In this document: positions 52,688 to 63,590 of the stretch, one piece after another
Numbering within the stretch: position 1 is the stretch's first letter
Layout of the letters: every line of letters begins with the position of its first letter
From: Palaemon carinicauda
Lineage: Eukaryota; Arthropoda; Malacostraca; Decapoda; Palaemonidae
Reading direction: 5' to 3'
Length of the DNA stretch: 64,000 nt
NCBI RefSeq assembly: GCF_036898095.1
Contig: NC_090736.1
Coordinates: 11,926,184 to 11,990,183 of the forward strand
Notes under the pieces: model-generated
Told to the model about the DNA's origin: nothing
What the model saw: the letters and a program-made list of their open reading frames with translations, nothing else
Database searches by the model: none
Translations under genes and position numbers: made by a program

Positions 52688-54191
52688 GCAACAGTTCCTC
52701 CTTTACTTAAACCAGATGGCTCAGTCACTCACTGTCCAAAGGAAAAGGCAACCCTTTTGGCTTAAATATTTGACAGTAAACAGAGTAATGAGAAACTTGA
52801 TCTTCCGCATTCCTGTTTCCCTAAGGCTAAACTAACTAGTTTAGCTTTTCGATCTTGTGAAATTAAAGCTCTGTTGATGGACCTTGATGCTTAATGAGGT
52901 ATAGACCCAAATGATATTTTGCCTTTGTTTTTTATGAAGACTGCAGATTTCTTCACTCCAAAGTTATGTTTAAATTCTTCTGGCAAAACGTCTTAATAGG
53001 TTTTCTGAAGGTAATCGTCTGTTCCATACTTAGCAATTTGGTTTTTGTAAAGGCCTTGGAGCATGTGATGTCCTTCTTACAATCTCCAATGCCATACAGA
53101 AATCCCTTGATTGTGGTCAGGAAGTTCGTATGATTGGCCTTGATTTTTGTGCTGCCTTTGACTGTGTTAAATCATGAAGGCCTTGTTTTCAAACTCAAAC
53201 AGTTGGGAGTGGGTGGGTTGTTTTTAGCATTTATTGAATTTTTAAGTAATAGATCTCAAAGAGTTGTTGTTGATGGGCACCATGGTGAGTATGTGATATC
53301 TGGTGCTTCACAGGGTAGTTCTTGGCCCATTACTTTTCATACTATATACACATAACATGTGGTTTGGCTTAGAAAACAAGCTTGTTGCATATGCAGATGA
53401 TGCTACTCTCTTTGCATCAATTCCATCCCCTGAATGTAGATCTGGGGTTGGTGAATCCCTTAATAGAGATCTAGCTAAAATTAGTGCATGGTGCAAATTA
53501 TGTGGTATGAAGTTGAATCCTAATAAAACTCAAAGTATGATTGTAAGTAGGTCAAGGACAGTGGCTCCTCAAAATCCGGATCTCAGCATTGATGATGTTT
53601 CTTTAACTTTGTATGACTTTAAATTTTAGGTGTGATTCTCGACAGCAAATTTAGGTTTGAGAAACACACTAGGTCTGTGTTTTCAATGCACAAAAAAAAT
53701 TAGATTTTTGAGAAAGTCTTTTAAGATTTTCGGTGATCAATCCATTCTGAAGAAGTGTTTTAATTTTTTCATTATACTTTGTTTTGAGTATTGTTCTCCT
53801 GTCTGTTCTTCAGCTGCTGAGTCTCATCCTAATTTGTTGGATAGGAACTGACGGTCTATTGACTTTCTTATTCCTGATCTAGATAGTAATCTTTGGCACA
53901 GTCGTTCAATTAGTTCATTATGCATGTTGCATAAGGTTTTCATAATTCTGACCATCCTTTACATTCAGATCTTCCTGGACAGTTCCATCATATTCGTAAT
54001 ACTAGGCATGCAGTTAATTCTATTGGTCAGGCCTTCTCCATTATGAGGCTTAATACTAAACAGTATTCTAGAAGTTATATTCCAGCTGTGACCAAGTTGT
54101 GGAATGATCTTCCTAATTGGGTAGTTGATTCAGTAGAACTTCAAAAGATCAAGCTTGCAGCAAATGTTTTCATGTTGAACAGGCTGATATA
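52688..54191 (+). pseudogene. Jockey-type LINE reverse transcriptase, 3' part
   Basis: Continues the LINE after the hAT: PPLLKPDGSVTHCPKEKATL near 52700; RT fingers near 52810-53130 with stops; ALIFVLPLTVLNHEGLVFKL, then FIEFLSNRSQRVVVDGHH; a frame change near 53310; YADDATLFASI (catalytic box) at about 53390; WCKLCGMKLNPNKTQSMIVS; thumb and C-terminal parts to 54191. Several stops and frameshifts; the catalytic residues themselves remain. Confidence 0.82.
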
Positions 54192-55086
54192 AGTCTTTAT
54201 AGTTTATATATGACATATCTTTTTTGCAACAATGATAAAATTTGTAATACTTGCTCCAATCTTTACCATGGAGAATGTACACTTAAGGCTAGGTGCTTAA
54301 ACTGCAACTCTAATCATAAATCTAATGATAGGAGCTGCCAGTTTTATAAGTTGGAGGCAGCCCTCAATAAATCAATTATTTAATATGTAAGCGTGGGGCA
54401 TGCCAAGAGATTATTAAATAAATCTAATACCTATGCAAAGATATTAAAAACCGGAGAAAAAGTTGCTCGAGAATCATCTCACCCACCTACTACTGTAGGT
54501 AGTTCTCGAAAAAGGAATTCACCATCTGATAAAGTGCTGCATAACAAGACAAGAATATCTCCTAAAGATTTATCCTTGAGTATCAACAAAAAGACATTGC
54601 CCACCACTATCAAACCTTTGTCCCCCATTACAAAAGATAGTACTAACCTCTCCCAGCCCATGTCCTTCCTTGATTTAATGGAGATTCCACCTGAAACCAA
54701 GTTATCAGATGTACCTGTAGTGGGGAAAGTACAAAAACCTGGTAGCTCACAACCTGTTAATCGTAAAAGAGAGTGACCTCTATCTCTCTCACCCCCTTCC
54801 ATAAGAAATATTAGAGTTATACTTACATACATATACCAAAGGCACTTCCCCCAATTTTGGGGGGTAGCCGACATCAACAATGAAACAAAACAAAAACAAA
54901 AAAGGGGACCTTTACTCTCTATGTTCCTCCAGCCTAACCAGGGACTCAGCTGAGTTCAGCTGGTACTGCTAGGGTGCCACAGCCCAACCTCCCACATTAT
55001 CCACCACAGATGAAGCTTCATAATGCTGAATCCCCTACTGCTGCTACCTCCGCGGTCATCTAAGGCACCGGAGGAAGCAGCAGGGC

Positions 55087-57999
55087 CTACCGGAACTGCG
55101 TCACAATCGCTCGCCATTCATTCCTATTTCTAGCACGCTCTCTTGCCTCTCTCACATCTATCCTCCTATCACCCAGAGCTTTCTTCACACCATCCATCCA
55201 CCCAAACCTTGGCCTTCCTCTTGTACTTCTCCCATCAACTCTTGCATTCATCACCTTCTTTAGCAGACAGCCATTTTCCATTCTCTCAACATGGCCAAAC
55301 CACCTCAACACATTCATATCCACTCTAGCCGCTAACTCATTTCTTACACCCGTTCTCACCCTCACCACTTCGTTGCTAACCCTATCTACTCGAGATTGAC
55401 CCTATCTACTCGAGATACACCAGCCACTCCTTAGACACTTCATCTCAAACACATTCAATTTCTGTCTCTCCATCACTTTCATTCCCCACAACTCCGATCC
55501 ATACATCACAGTTGGTACAATCACTTTCTCATATAGAACTCTCTTTACATTCATGCCCAACCCTCTATTTTTTACTACTCCCTTAACTGCCCCCAACACT
55601 TTGCAACCTTCATTCGCTCTCTGATGTACATCTGCTTCCACTCCACCATTTGCTGCAACAACAGACCCCAAGTACTTAAACTGATCCACCTCCTCAAGTA
55701 ACTCTCCATTCAACATGACATTCAACCTTGCACCACCTTCCCTTCTCGTACATTTCATAACCTTACTCTTACCCACATTAACTCTCAACTTCCTTCTCTC
55801 ACACTCCCTTCCAAATTCTGTCACTAGTCGGTCAAGCTTCTCTTCTGTGTCTGCTACCAGTACAGTATCATCCACAAACAACAACTGATTTACCTCCCAT
55901 TCATGATCATTCTCGCCTCTCACCACTCCATCAACATACAAATTAAACAACCACGGCGACATCACACATCCCTGTCTCAGCCCCACTCTCACTGGAAACC
56001 AATCGCTCACTTCATTTCCTATTCTAACACATGCTTTACTACCTTTGTAGAAACTTTTCACTGCTTGCAACAACCTTCCACCAACTCCATATAACCTCAT
56101 CACATTCCACATTACTTCCCTATCAACTCTATCATATGCTTTCTCCAGATCCATAAACGCAACATACACCTCCTTACCTTTTGCTAAATATTTCTCGCAT
56201 ATCTGCCTAACTGTAAAAATCTGATTCATACAACCCCTACCTCTTCTAAAACCACCCTGTACTTCCAAGATTGCATTCTCTGTTTTATCCTTAATCCTAT
56301 TAATCATTACTCTACCATACACTTTTCCAACTACACTCAACAAACTAATACCTCTTGAATTACAACACTCATGCACATCTCCCTTACCCTTATATAGTGG
56401 TACAATACATGCACAAACCCAATCTACTGGTACCATTGACAACACAAAACACATATTAAACAATCTCACCAACCATTCAAGTACAGTCACACCCCCTTCC
56501 TTCAACATCTCAGCTTTCACACCATCCATACCAGATGCTTTTCCTACTCTCATTTCATCTAGTGCTCTCCTCACTTCCTCTATTGTAATCTCTCTCTCAT
56601 TCTCATCTCCCATCACTGGCACCTCAACACCTGGAACAGCAATTATATCTGCCTCCCTATTATCCTCAACATTCAGCAAACTTTCAAAATATTCCGCCCA
56701 CCTTTTCCTTGGCTCCTCTCCTTTTAACAACCTTCCATTTCCATCTTTCACTGTCTCTTCAATTCTTGCGCCAGCCTTCCTTACTCTCTTCACTTCTTTC
56801 CAAAACTTCTTCTTATTCTCTTCATATGACTGACCCAGTCCCTGACCCCACCTCAGGTCAGCTGCCCTCTTTGCCTCACGTACCTTGCGCTTTACTTCCA
56901 CATTTTTCTCTCTATATTTTTCATACTTCTCTATACTATTACTCTGTAGCCATTCTTCAAAAGCCCTCTTTTTCTCTTCCACTTTTACCTTCACTCCTTC
57001 ATTCCACCATTCACTGCCCTTCCTCATGCTGCCTCCAACAACCTTCTTGCCACATACATCACTTGCAATCCCAACAAAATTTTCTTTTGCTAACTTCCAC
57101 TCCTCCTCTAAATTACCAGTTTCTCTTACTCTCACCTCGTCATATGCCATTTTCAACCTTTCCTGATATTTACTTTTTACCCCCGGTTTTATTAGCTCTT
57201 CAACCCTCACTAGCTCCCTTTTACATCCACCTACTCTATTCCCCCACTCTTTTGCTACAACTAATTTTCCTTCCACCAAAAAATGATCAGACATACCGTT
57301 AGCCATACCCCTAAACACGTGCACGTCTTTCAATCTCCCAAACATTTTTTTAGTTATCATCACATAATCCATTAATGCCCTTTTTACTACTCTTCCATTT
57401 GCCACTCTTACCCATGTATACTTATTTTTATCTTTCTTTTTAAAAAAGCTAGCACTTATTACCATCTCTTGTTCAACACACATATCTACCAGTCTCTCAC
57501 CACTCTCATTTTCACCTGGTACGCCATACTTCCCAATGGCACTTTCTACCTCTCCAGCGCCCACTCTAGCATTTAAGTCACCCATGACAACTACATAATT
57601 CCTTCTACCCAGTCCTTCTACACACCTAGTTAATTCATTCCAGAACTCATTCCGCTCTTCTTCACTTTTCTCACTACCTGGCCCATACGCACTGACAAAC
57701 GCCCAACATTCCCTACCCAACCTAACCCTTACCCACATTAACCTAGATGATATCTCCTTCCATTCCACTACTTTACCTGTCATCCATTCACTCAGCAATA
57801 AAGCCACACCCTCTCTCGCTCTTCCCCTTTCAATCCCAGACACTCTACCAGACATTTCACCAAACATCACTTCACCCTTTCCTTTCATCTTTGTCTCACA
57901 CAAGGCCAATACATCCATCCTTCTACTTCTAAACATACTTCCAATCGCACATCTTTTACTCTCTATCGTACTACATCCACGCACATTCAAACACCCCAA
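55087..57999 (-). pseudogene. LINE endonuclease-reverse transcriptase (nearly intact, 5' truncated)
   Basis: ORF2 of a non-LTR retrotransposon, read from 57999 down. There is no true ATG at the start because the 5' end is truncated. APE-type endonuclease: LGCLNVRGC, ALCETKMKG, VVMGDLNARVG and GMSDHFLVEG. RT: ALDEMRVGKASGMDGVKAEM, VPLYKGKGDV, VAFMDLEKAYDRVDREV, GLRQGCVMSPWLFNLYVDG, LLFVDDTVLVAD (FVDD box). The frame stops at 55402 because a 20-bp duplication (55379-55418) shifts it. The C-terminal part (55368-55087) with LRWFGHVERMENG and STRGRPRFGWMDGVKKAL continues in another frame. About 860 residues uninterrupted. Confidence 0.88.
55379..55418. repeat. 20-bp tandem duplication breaking the LINE ORF
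   Basis: ACCCTATCTACTCGAGATTG is followed by the same 20 bases with the last two changed. Twenty is not a multiple of three, so the duplication explains the premature stop at 55402. Confidence 0.85.
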
Positions 58000-58259
58000 A
58001 ACTAGAGTTATGACATTGAATAAATATGATGTTTTGTCTGTTGATGTTTCTGATCAACCAGAAGACAATTTAAATGAATCGGAAATTCAAGTTGAAGTCC
58101 ACCATCCCCCTCAACAATTAGATAAAAAGGACAAAATGAAAATAATAAACACAAAACCCAATTTATCAAGACCCTACCACCGGAAAGTAGTGTAAATTAA
58201 AAAATTACTAATGGGAAGACTTCATCCAAAAGTTCTTCCAAGAAATAAACCATAGTTCT

Positions 58260-60072
58260 TTCCTCCTTTTTGCAATGGAATTGTCAGGGTTTAAGGGCCA
58301 AATATGAAGAACTTAAGCTCCTAATTCTTGAACAATCCCCCATAATTCTATGTCTATTGGAAAGTAAGCTTGATGCTAACACTCCAAGTCCTTGAGAGTA
58401 TGTTAGCTATAGAACACCATATAATCAACAAGCAGGGAGCCATGGCGGAAGTCTCATACAGTATACGTTCGTCGAGATGTTCCCCATATACCCTTATCTA
58501 TTCGTACACCCCTACAGGCAGTGGTTGTACAAATTGATGTAGGGAGAAAATATGCAATATGCTCTCTGTACTGACCTCCGAATGATAATATTTTATATGA
58601 TGATTTATTAGAGGTCATTCAACAACTCCCTCAGCCTTTTCTCTTACTGGGAGATATGAATGGTAGACATCCTTTATGGGGTGATTGTTTGGCAAACACA
58701 AGGGGCAATATTATCTCATCAATTGTGGAAAATGAGGATGTCGGACTCCTTAGTACAGGAGAGCCCACACACTTCCATGTTCAGACAGGTACCTTGTCAT
58801 GCATTGACCTTTCAATTGCCAGCTCTAACTGCCTTCTTGATTTTGATTGGAGGACATTAGATGATTGGCATACTAGTGATCATGCACCAATCATTATAAA
58901 CACCAACAATGGTCCACCTATACAGAGATCGCTACGATGGAATATTGACAAGGTGGACTGGGATAAATTTTGTGAGCTAAGTGAAATTGAGGGGGATGCA
59001 GAACAGGTTGAAAATATTGATGATGCCATAGATTTACTGAATGAAACTCTCCATACAGCAGGAGTCAATTCAATTCCCCAAAACAACAGGGTTATTCAAA
59101 CGACGACCAGTCCCTTGGTGGTCTTCAGAACTAACTGCCCTGCCCATAGCCACAAAAAGATCTCTAACACGATTGCATAGACACCGAACTGATGAATTTA
59201 ATTTTATACAAGAAATGTAGAGCACAGTTCCGTCGTGCCATCAAAGAAGCTAGGTGCCAGTTATGGGTGTCTTTTGTCTCCTCCATTAAGAGTAGAACAC
59301 CACCATCTTTTGTATGGAGGAAAATAGAGAAGATTGCCAGAAAATTTACCCCAAACCCACCTCCAGTGTTGAAAGTGAACAGTCAGTATGTGACTAAAGC
59401 AAATGATGTGTGCAATGGCCTGGCCGATCATTTTTCAAATGTATCTTGCAAGTGTGTAGCAGCTCCTGGTCACCAGTATAGGAGCATTGAAGAAAAGAAA
59501 ATTTTAAATTTTGCAACAGGAAGGGAAGAGTCATATAATTCTCCTTTTGCTGAAAGAGAATATAGTTCGGCACTTTCCACTTGTAACGATACAGCCCCTG
59601 GACCCGATGGAATTCCATATGCCATGATTAAACATGTACATTTTAATACATTTTAAGCATTATTAATAGAATATGGCACTAGTCATTATTTTAGCCTTTT
59701 TAAAACCTGGTAAGGACAAGTTTTTAGCTGCAAACTACTGACCTATTGCATTGACATCTTGTTTATGTAAAATCATGGAGAAGATGGTCACTGCAAGGCT
59801 GATGTGGTACCTTGAAAGGAAGGGTATTTTATCACCAATTCAATGTGGATTCAGAAAAATGCACTCATCGACTGATGTGTTGATACGACTTGAGTCCTCT
59901 ATTTGTGAAGCGTTTGCTTCCAAACAGCACCATGTGACAGTCTTTATTGGCCTTGAAAAGGCATATGATACCACTTGGAGATATGGTATACTCAAAACAA
60001 TTCATGAATAGTGATTGAAAGGAGAGCTTCCGCTATTTATTCAGGCATTTCTTTCACATACAGTTTTTCAAG
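58260..60072 (+). pseudogene. Jockey-like LINE endonuclease-RT remnant
   Basis: Endonuclease pieces: CNGIVRV near 58280, FLLLGDMNGRHPLWGD at about 58640-58690, HTSDHAPIII at about 58870-58900 (SDH box). RT pieces: FRRAIKEARCQLW (59230), CNDTAPGPDGIPYAMIKHV (59583), a deletion near 59660-59690, SCLCKIMEKMVTARLMWYLE, LSPIQCGFRKMHSSTD, VTVFIGLEKAYDTTWRYGIL (Asp replaced by Gly in the first catalytic motif). Stops at several points. The YADD box is not reached because the element is cut off near 60072. Confidence 0.8.
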
Positions 60073-60082
60073 TGAGTGGGAG

Positions 60083-60320
60083 TCTTTCAGGACGTTTGGC
60101 GCCACGTCTTACAAGACGCTCGGCGTCACGTCTGTCGGGACGTTCGGCGCCACGTCGTTCAGGACGTTCGGCGCCACATCTTTCAGGATGCTCGGCGCCA
60201 CATCTTTCAGGATGCTCGGCGCCACATCTTACAGGACGATTGGCGTTCGGCGTCGTGCTCTGTTGGCCGCTCGGCACCACGCCTTTCAGGACGCTTGGCG
60301 CTACTCTTCCAGGCGCCACG
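60083..60320 (+). repeat. 24-bp tandem repeat, cluster 1
   Basis: About eight or nine copies of GGACGTTCGGCGCCACATCT + TTCA variants. One frame reads DVRRHVFQ-type octapeptides, the form of the DV-x-R repeats in element B's ORF1. Confidence 0.85.
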
Positions 60321-61317
60321 TCTTACACATTCGACGTCTAACATCCAGCATGAGGCATGACATTGATCATGAGAACCTCAACCTTTGTGATGACACTAGT
60401 TGATTCGAATGTTGAGATCACTGATCTCTTTTATCATAGATGCTTTTAAGAATGCGAAGTTCCTCAAAGTTGAGCGTCTACCCTTAGAGCAACGCGGCGA
60501 CAGAGGCGTTGTTCTGGTTTTCTTTACACCAGTAGTCAGGACCTTTACCAGACTTGTTCTGTTAAACGTAGAGCGTCCTCCTAGTCGCGAGCGTCCTCCG
60601 GGATGGGAAATTTAGCACAACGTCACTTCTGCCATTAGTTCTTTGACAGAAGAAGACATTGACGATCACTTTTCTTCTTTGAATTTTTGAGTTATCAGAA
60701 GGAGAGGATCCTTAGTCCGTTCGTCCTTCAGTTGTTTAAGGAACTCATGAAAGTTTTTCGTTATGAGTTTCCAGACTATTTTGCATCTGTCGCTCCATTT
60801 TAGCCTTCCTCTGAATTCACTTGAGAAGGCATCGAGAAGTCTCTTTTTTTACCAAGATGGTTCTTACCAGGTATTCAATGGAGCTTTAAGGATGTTAAGA
60901 GATTAAATGGTGTCTCAGAAGGACTAAGGATAGGCAGCTTTCGTTTTTTTCCTGTGAATGGTCTGGCCTCTAGATCTTGTATCTGGGATACAACTCTAGT
61001 TGGAATACAAGAAGTCAGAGGTGTTCGTTTCAGGCTCTTGGGGTTGCATCCTTTCAGAAATAGAATTTCTTTACACATCTCTGTCTTCCTCTCTTTCTCA
61101 GTAGAATTAATCAGAGAGTTTCATCTGAGTTACCCAAAGGCCACCTAAGATTTGGTTTCAGATTCGGCAAGAAAGGTTTTTCATCTATCCTTCTTTAGCC
61201 GCAAACCAAAGGAAGGATCTCCTTTTCCGAATTCTTCTCAGGCTTTTTGAGGAACTTTCAACAGGATAGCTACCGGACTTGAGGAACAGGGCAAAGACGT
61301 CATACGTCCTCTGGGTA

Positions 61318-61485
61318 GTGACGTCGAGCGTCCTCTGGGACGTGACGTCGGGCGTCCTCCGGGACGTGATGTCGGGCGTCCTCCGGGACGTGACGTCGGG
61401 CGTCCTCCGTGACGTGACGTCGAGCATCCTCCAGGTCGTGACGTCGAGCGTCCTCCGGGACTTGACGTCGAGCTGATAGTTATTG
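61318..61485 (+). repeat. 24-bp tandem repeat, cluster 2
   Basis: Seven copies of GTGACGTCGAGCGTCCTCCG + GGAC variants, reading DVERPPGR-type octapeptides in one frame. Unspaced direct repeats without unique spacers. Confidence 0.88.
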
Positions 61486-62283
61486 AAACAGAGTTTGAGT
61501 GCTTTCGCCTTCAGACAGTAGAAGCTAAACTTTACTACTTCTGGGCAATCATTGGGAGAAGTTAGGAGCAGACCTTGGTCAGTTCTTCTTCTGAAAGAGG
61601 AGTACTTTTTTCCTTTTTTAGGGAAACCTTTAAGTTTAGCTCCATAGATCTCCCTCCCAGTTCTAGAGAGGAGTCTAGAGTCCGACTGTGTGTGTTTTGG
61701 TCTTAGCTCCGCCCTGATACTGTTCACGTATCTAATGCTTATGTAACAGTCTACTGCACTCAAGATCTGAGCCTCCCGGTTTAGGGAAGATTGGCTTCTC
61801 AGGACTCATTCTTCCGATCTACATGTTGGATCTTCAGATAACGTTGAGCCTTTTTGAAAAATTGGATCATCTTGTCTACAAGATGAGTCTCTTCTGACCC
61901 TATCTCAAAATGGGGATTCAGAGTCTAGTTTTTTCAGTCTTTTACGTCTCACCTTAGAACATTGCAAGCCATCTTGAATCTTTCTTTGAGATCCATGATT
62001 CATCTCTGTTCATCCTAGTTTTCCTGGACCGGGGCTCGTTTCCCGGCCAGTCGGAAGCTAGAAGTTGTTATCCTTTTGTGATATTTCTTCGTCCGCTCCT
62101 TTTCATCCTCAATAATTTTTGGACAAGGAGGAGATGTCGAGTCCTTATGCGTCTTTTTCGGATGCCATAAGATGCCTTCAGTGGTGGAACGATCCAGTCT
62201 ATTCCAGTAGGTTTCAACCAGGAATCAGGCACCCTCCAGGAGGTCCCCCCCCCTTTTGGAACAAAGGACCTTAGGCCTTGTGT

Positions 62284-63590
62284 TGTGTTCCGTTACCTCG
62301 ACTTCGAGGTGGAAGCAACACTGGACTTTTGGCAAGTCAATGCCGATTTACCGCAGCATTTGTTTTCTTTGCCAAGCAGGGCGGAACTCACTCGAGTCCC
62401 TTTACGGGACAGTGAGGAGCCTTTTCTCTGGGCAAGGAGAAGAATGTATCCTTCTGTAAGGTTCATTCAGGGGGAAAAGAAGTTTGGCAGACTATCTCAG
62501 CTGGAGAATGGACCCTTCATCGAGAAGTCTGCAAGAATCTGTGGCGACTTTAGATCGTCCTTATATAGAACTTTTCCCAGAGATTCTGGAGTGGATAGTG
62601 GACTCTCCTAGGAGTCTTCCTTTTAGAGTAATTTTTTTCAGACTCCTCCCTTGGAAAGGTAATTTTTATAGGAGTTTTAAAGATTTCTACCTCCAGGATT
62701 TATCAATCCATATGGGAGGTTCTAGAGAATGGTTCAGAATCAACCCTGTTTTCTCTTCCAGTATCTCTACATCTTAGTTGCTGTTTTCCTGTTGTCACTT
62801 CGAAGGAAGTGCAATTGTGCATCATCTTCCATCAAAGGATGCAGGAGTGTGTTTACGACTGTAGTCAGGCACAGTATCTTGCCTTTCGATTGATAAAATC
62901 CTCCAGGAACTTCTCTAATTGTTTGAAACATCGAATCAACAAGGACTTGCCAGTTTGGAGTCTGCATATAATCCTGAAGTTCCTTATGAGTGACAAGCTT
63001 GTCCTCTTGCATTCTTCTTCATTTTTAGGACCTCACGATGAATTCTTGTTTTGTTAGTGCCACGACAACTAAAAGTATCAGTGGATTCACGCGTTTTGTA
63101 AAACGTTGGCTTTCGAGATAACGAAGCTATCTGTTCATTGCAGTTAGGCTTTCTCACCGAGAATGACCACCATTTTCAACCTTGATCCAAGGCTTTTGAG
63201 TTTGCGACTCTTTCGGATATGGTTGGAGGGAGTCCTGTGTCCAGTAAGAACCCTGTAGCTCTTCCTGGGCAGAATGAAAGAGTTACGAGCAAGTCGAAGC
63301 TCTTTGGGGCTCAATTAAGTAGCCCTTGTTACCGATGTCAAGAATGTCCTTTCATTTTTCATCAGACTTATAGGAGAGGCTCGTGCGATTTACAGTGAGA
63401 CTTGTCTCTAATTTTTTTTAGAAAGACAGAGCTTTTTGGACACAACCTTTTGTAAGAGCAAATCTGTGTTCACTTCACACTTTATGAATCATGTCCAGAC
63501 TCTTTATGAGGACTGATACACTCTGGGACCATTCGTAACAGCGAGTGCAGTAGTGGGGGAGGAACCCTTCACTAAGTTCCCATATCCTAA
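62284..63590 (+). pseudogene. RNase H and tyrosine recombinase remnants of DIRS F
   Basis: RNase H region: LSRAELTRVPL-like and VRFIQGEKKFGRLSQ (compare RFIQGDLNVLADCLSR) at 62300-62500; EWTLHREVCKNLW near 62505. YR: QRMQECVYDCSQAQYLAFRL near 62835, LKFLMSDKLVLLHSSS near 62975, a degraded Arg box, then KSVFTS and LYED-stop-YTLGPFVTASAVVGE at about 63455-63560. No continuous frame. Confidence 0.7.

Larger units (their letters stand above)
49690..54192 (+). mobile_element. Jockey-type LINE, 5' truncated, split by a hAT element
   Basis: A non-LTR retrotransposon ORF2 remnant on the + strand. A short part before the hAT (49690-49843) encodes the region upstream of RT (KEYNLTIKGTLSGTTQEHKW). RT resumes after the hAT at 52680. 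The 3' end is near 54192, right after the ORF2 C-terminus (LAANVFMLNRLI-stop). Sequence of a second jockey-like LINE follows directly. Confidence 0.75.
54821..58002 (-). mobile_element. LINE on the - strand, 5' truncated, with 9-bp target duplication
   Basis: Bounded by TAGAGTTAT at 54812-54820 and 58003-58011. The 5' end lies within the endonuclease domain; the 3' end has a short 3' UTR including a CCCCCAATTTTGGGGGG palindrome (about 54849-54865) and a TATATGTATGTAAGT tail. This is a target-primed insertion into the jockey-like ORF1, which reads on in frame across the duplication. Clade uncertain. Confidence 0.85.
54240..58195 (+). pseudogene. Jockey-like LINE ORF1 (gag-like), interrupted
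   Basis: The N-terminal visible part has cysteine knuckles (CNTCSNLYHGECTLKARC, CLNCNSNHKSNDRSC as C-x2-C-x3-H-x6-C) at about 54241-54345, as in the third knuckle of jockey gag proteins. A Lys/Ser/Pro-rich tail (54393-54776) follows, then a stop at 54774-54776. The frame resumes after the inserted LINE (58012-58195, TLNKYDVLSVDVSDQPEDNL). It would bind element RNA. Broken by the LINE insertion and by earlier stops near 54298 and 54380. Confidence 0.7.
54193..60072 (+). mobile_element. Second jockey-like LINE, split by an unrelated LINE and truncated by DIRS F
   Basis: Gag-like ORF1 with a zinc knuckle, then an endonuclease and RT. It is interrupted at 54821-58002 by a LINE on the other strand, with TAGAGTTAT duplicated on both sides, and ends abruptly near 60072 in the RT palm (ELPLFIQAFLSHTVFQV), where DIRS F sequence begins. 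Confidence 0.78.

Noticed and set aside
56709..57302. Open frame of 197 codons on the + strand, Ser/Leu/Pro-rich
   Set aside because: Antisense shadow of the LINE endonuclease gene on the - strand.
61318..61485. Regular 24-bp direct repeats considered as a CRISPR array
   Set aside because: Repeats are contiguous without unique spacers, lie in a decayed retrotransposon ORF1 and the genome is eukaryotic.
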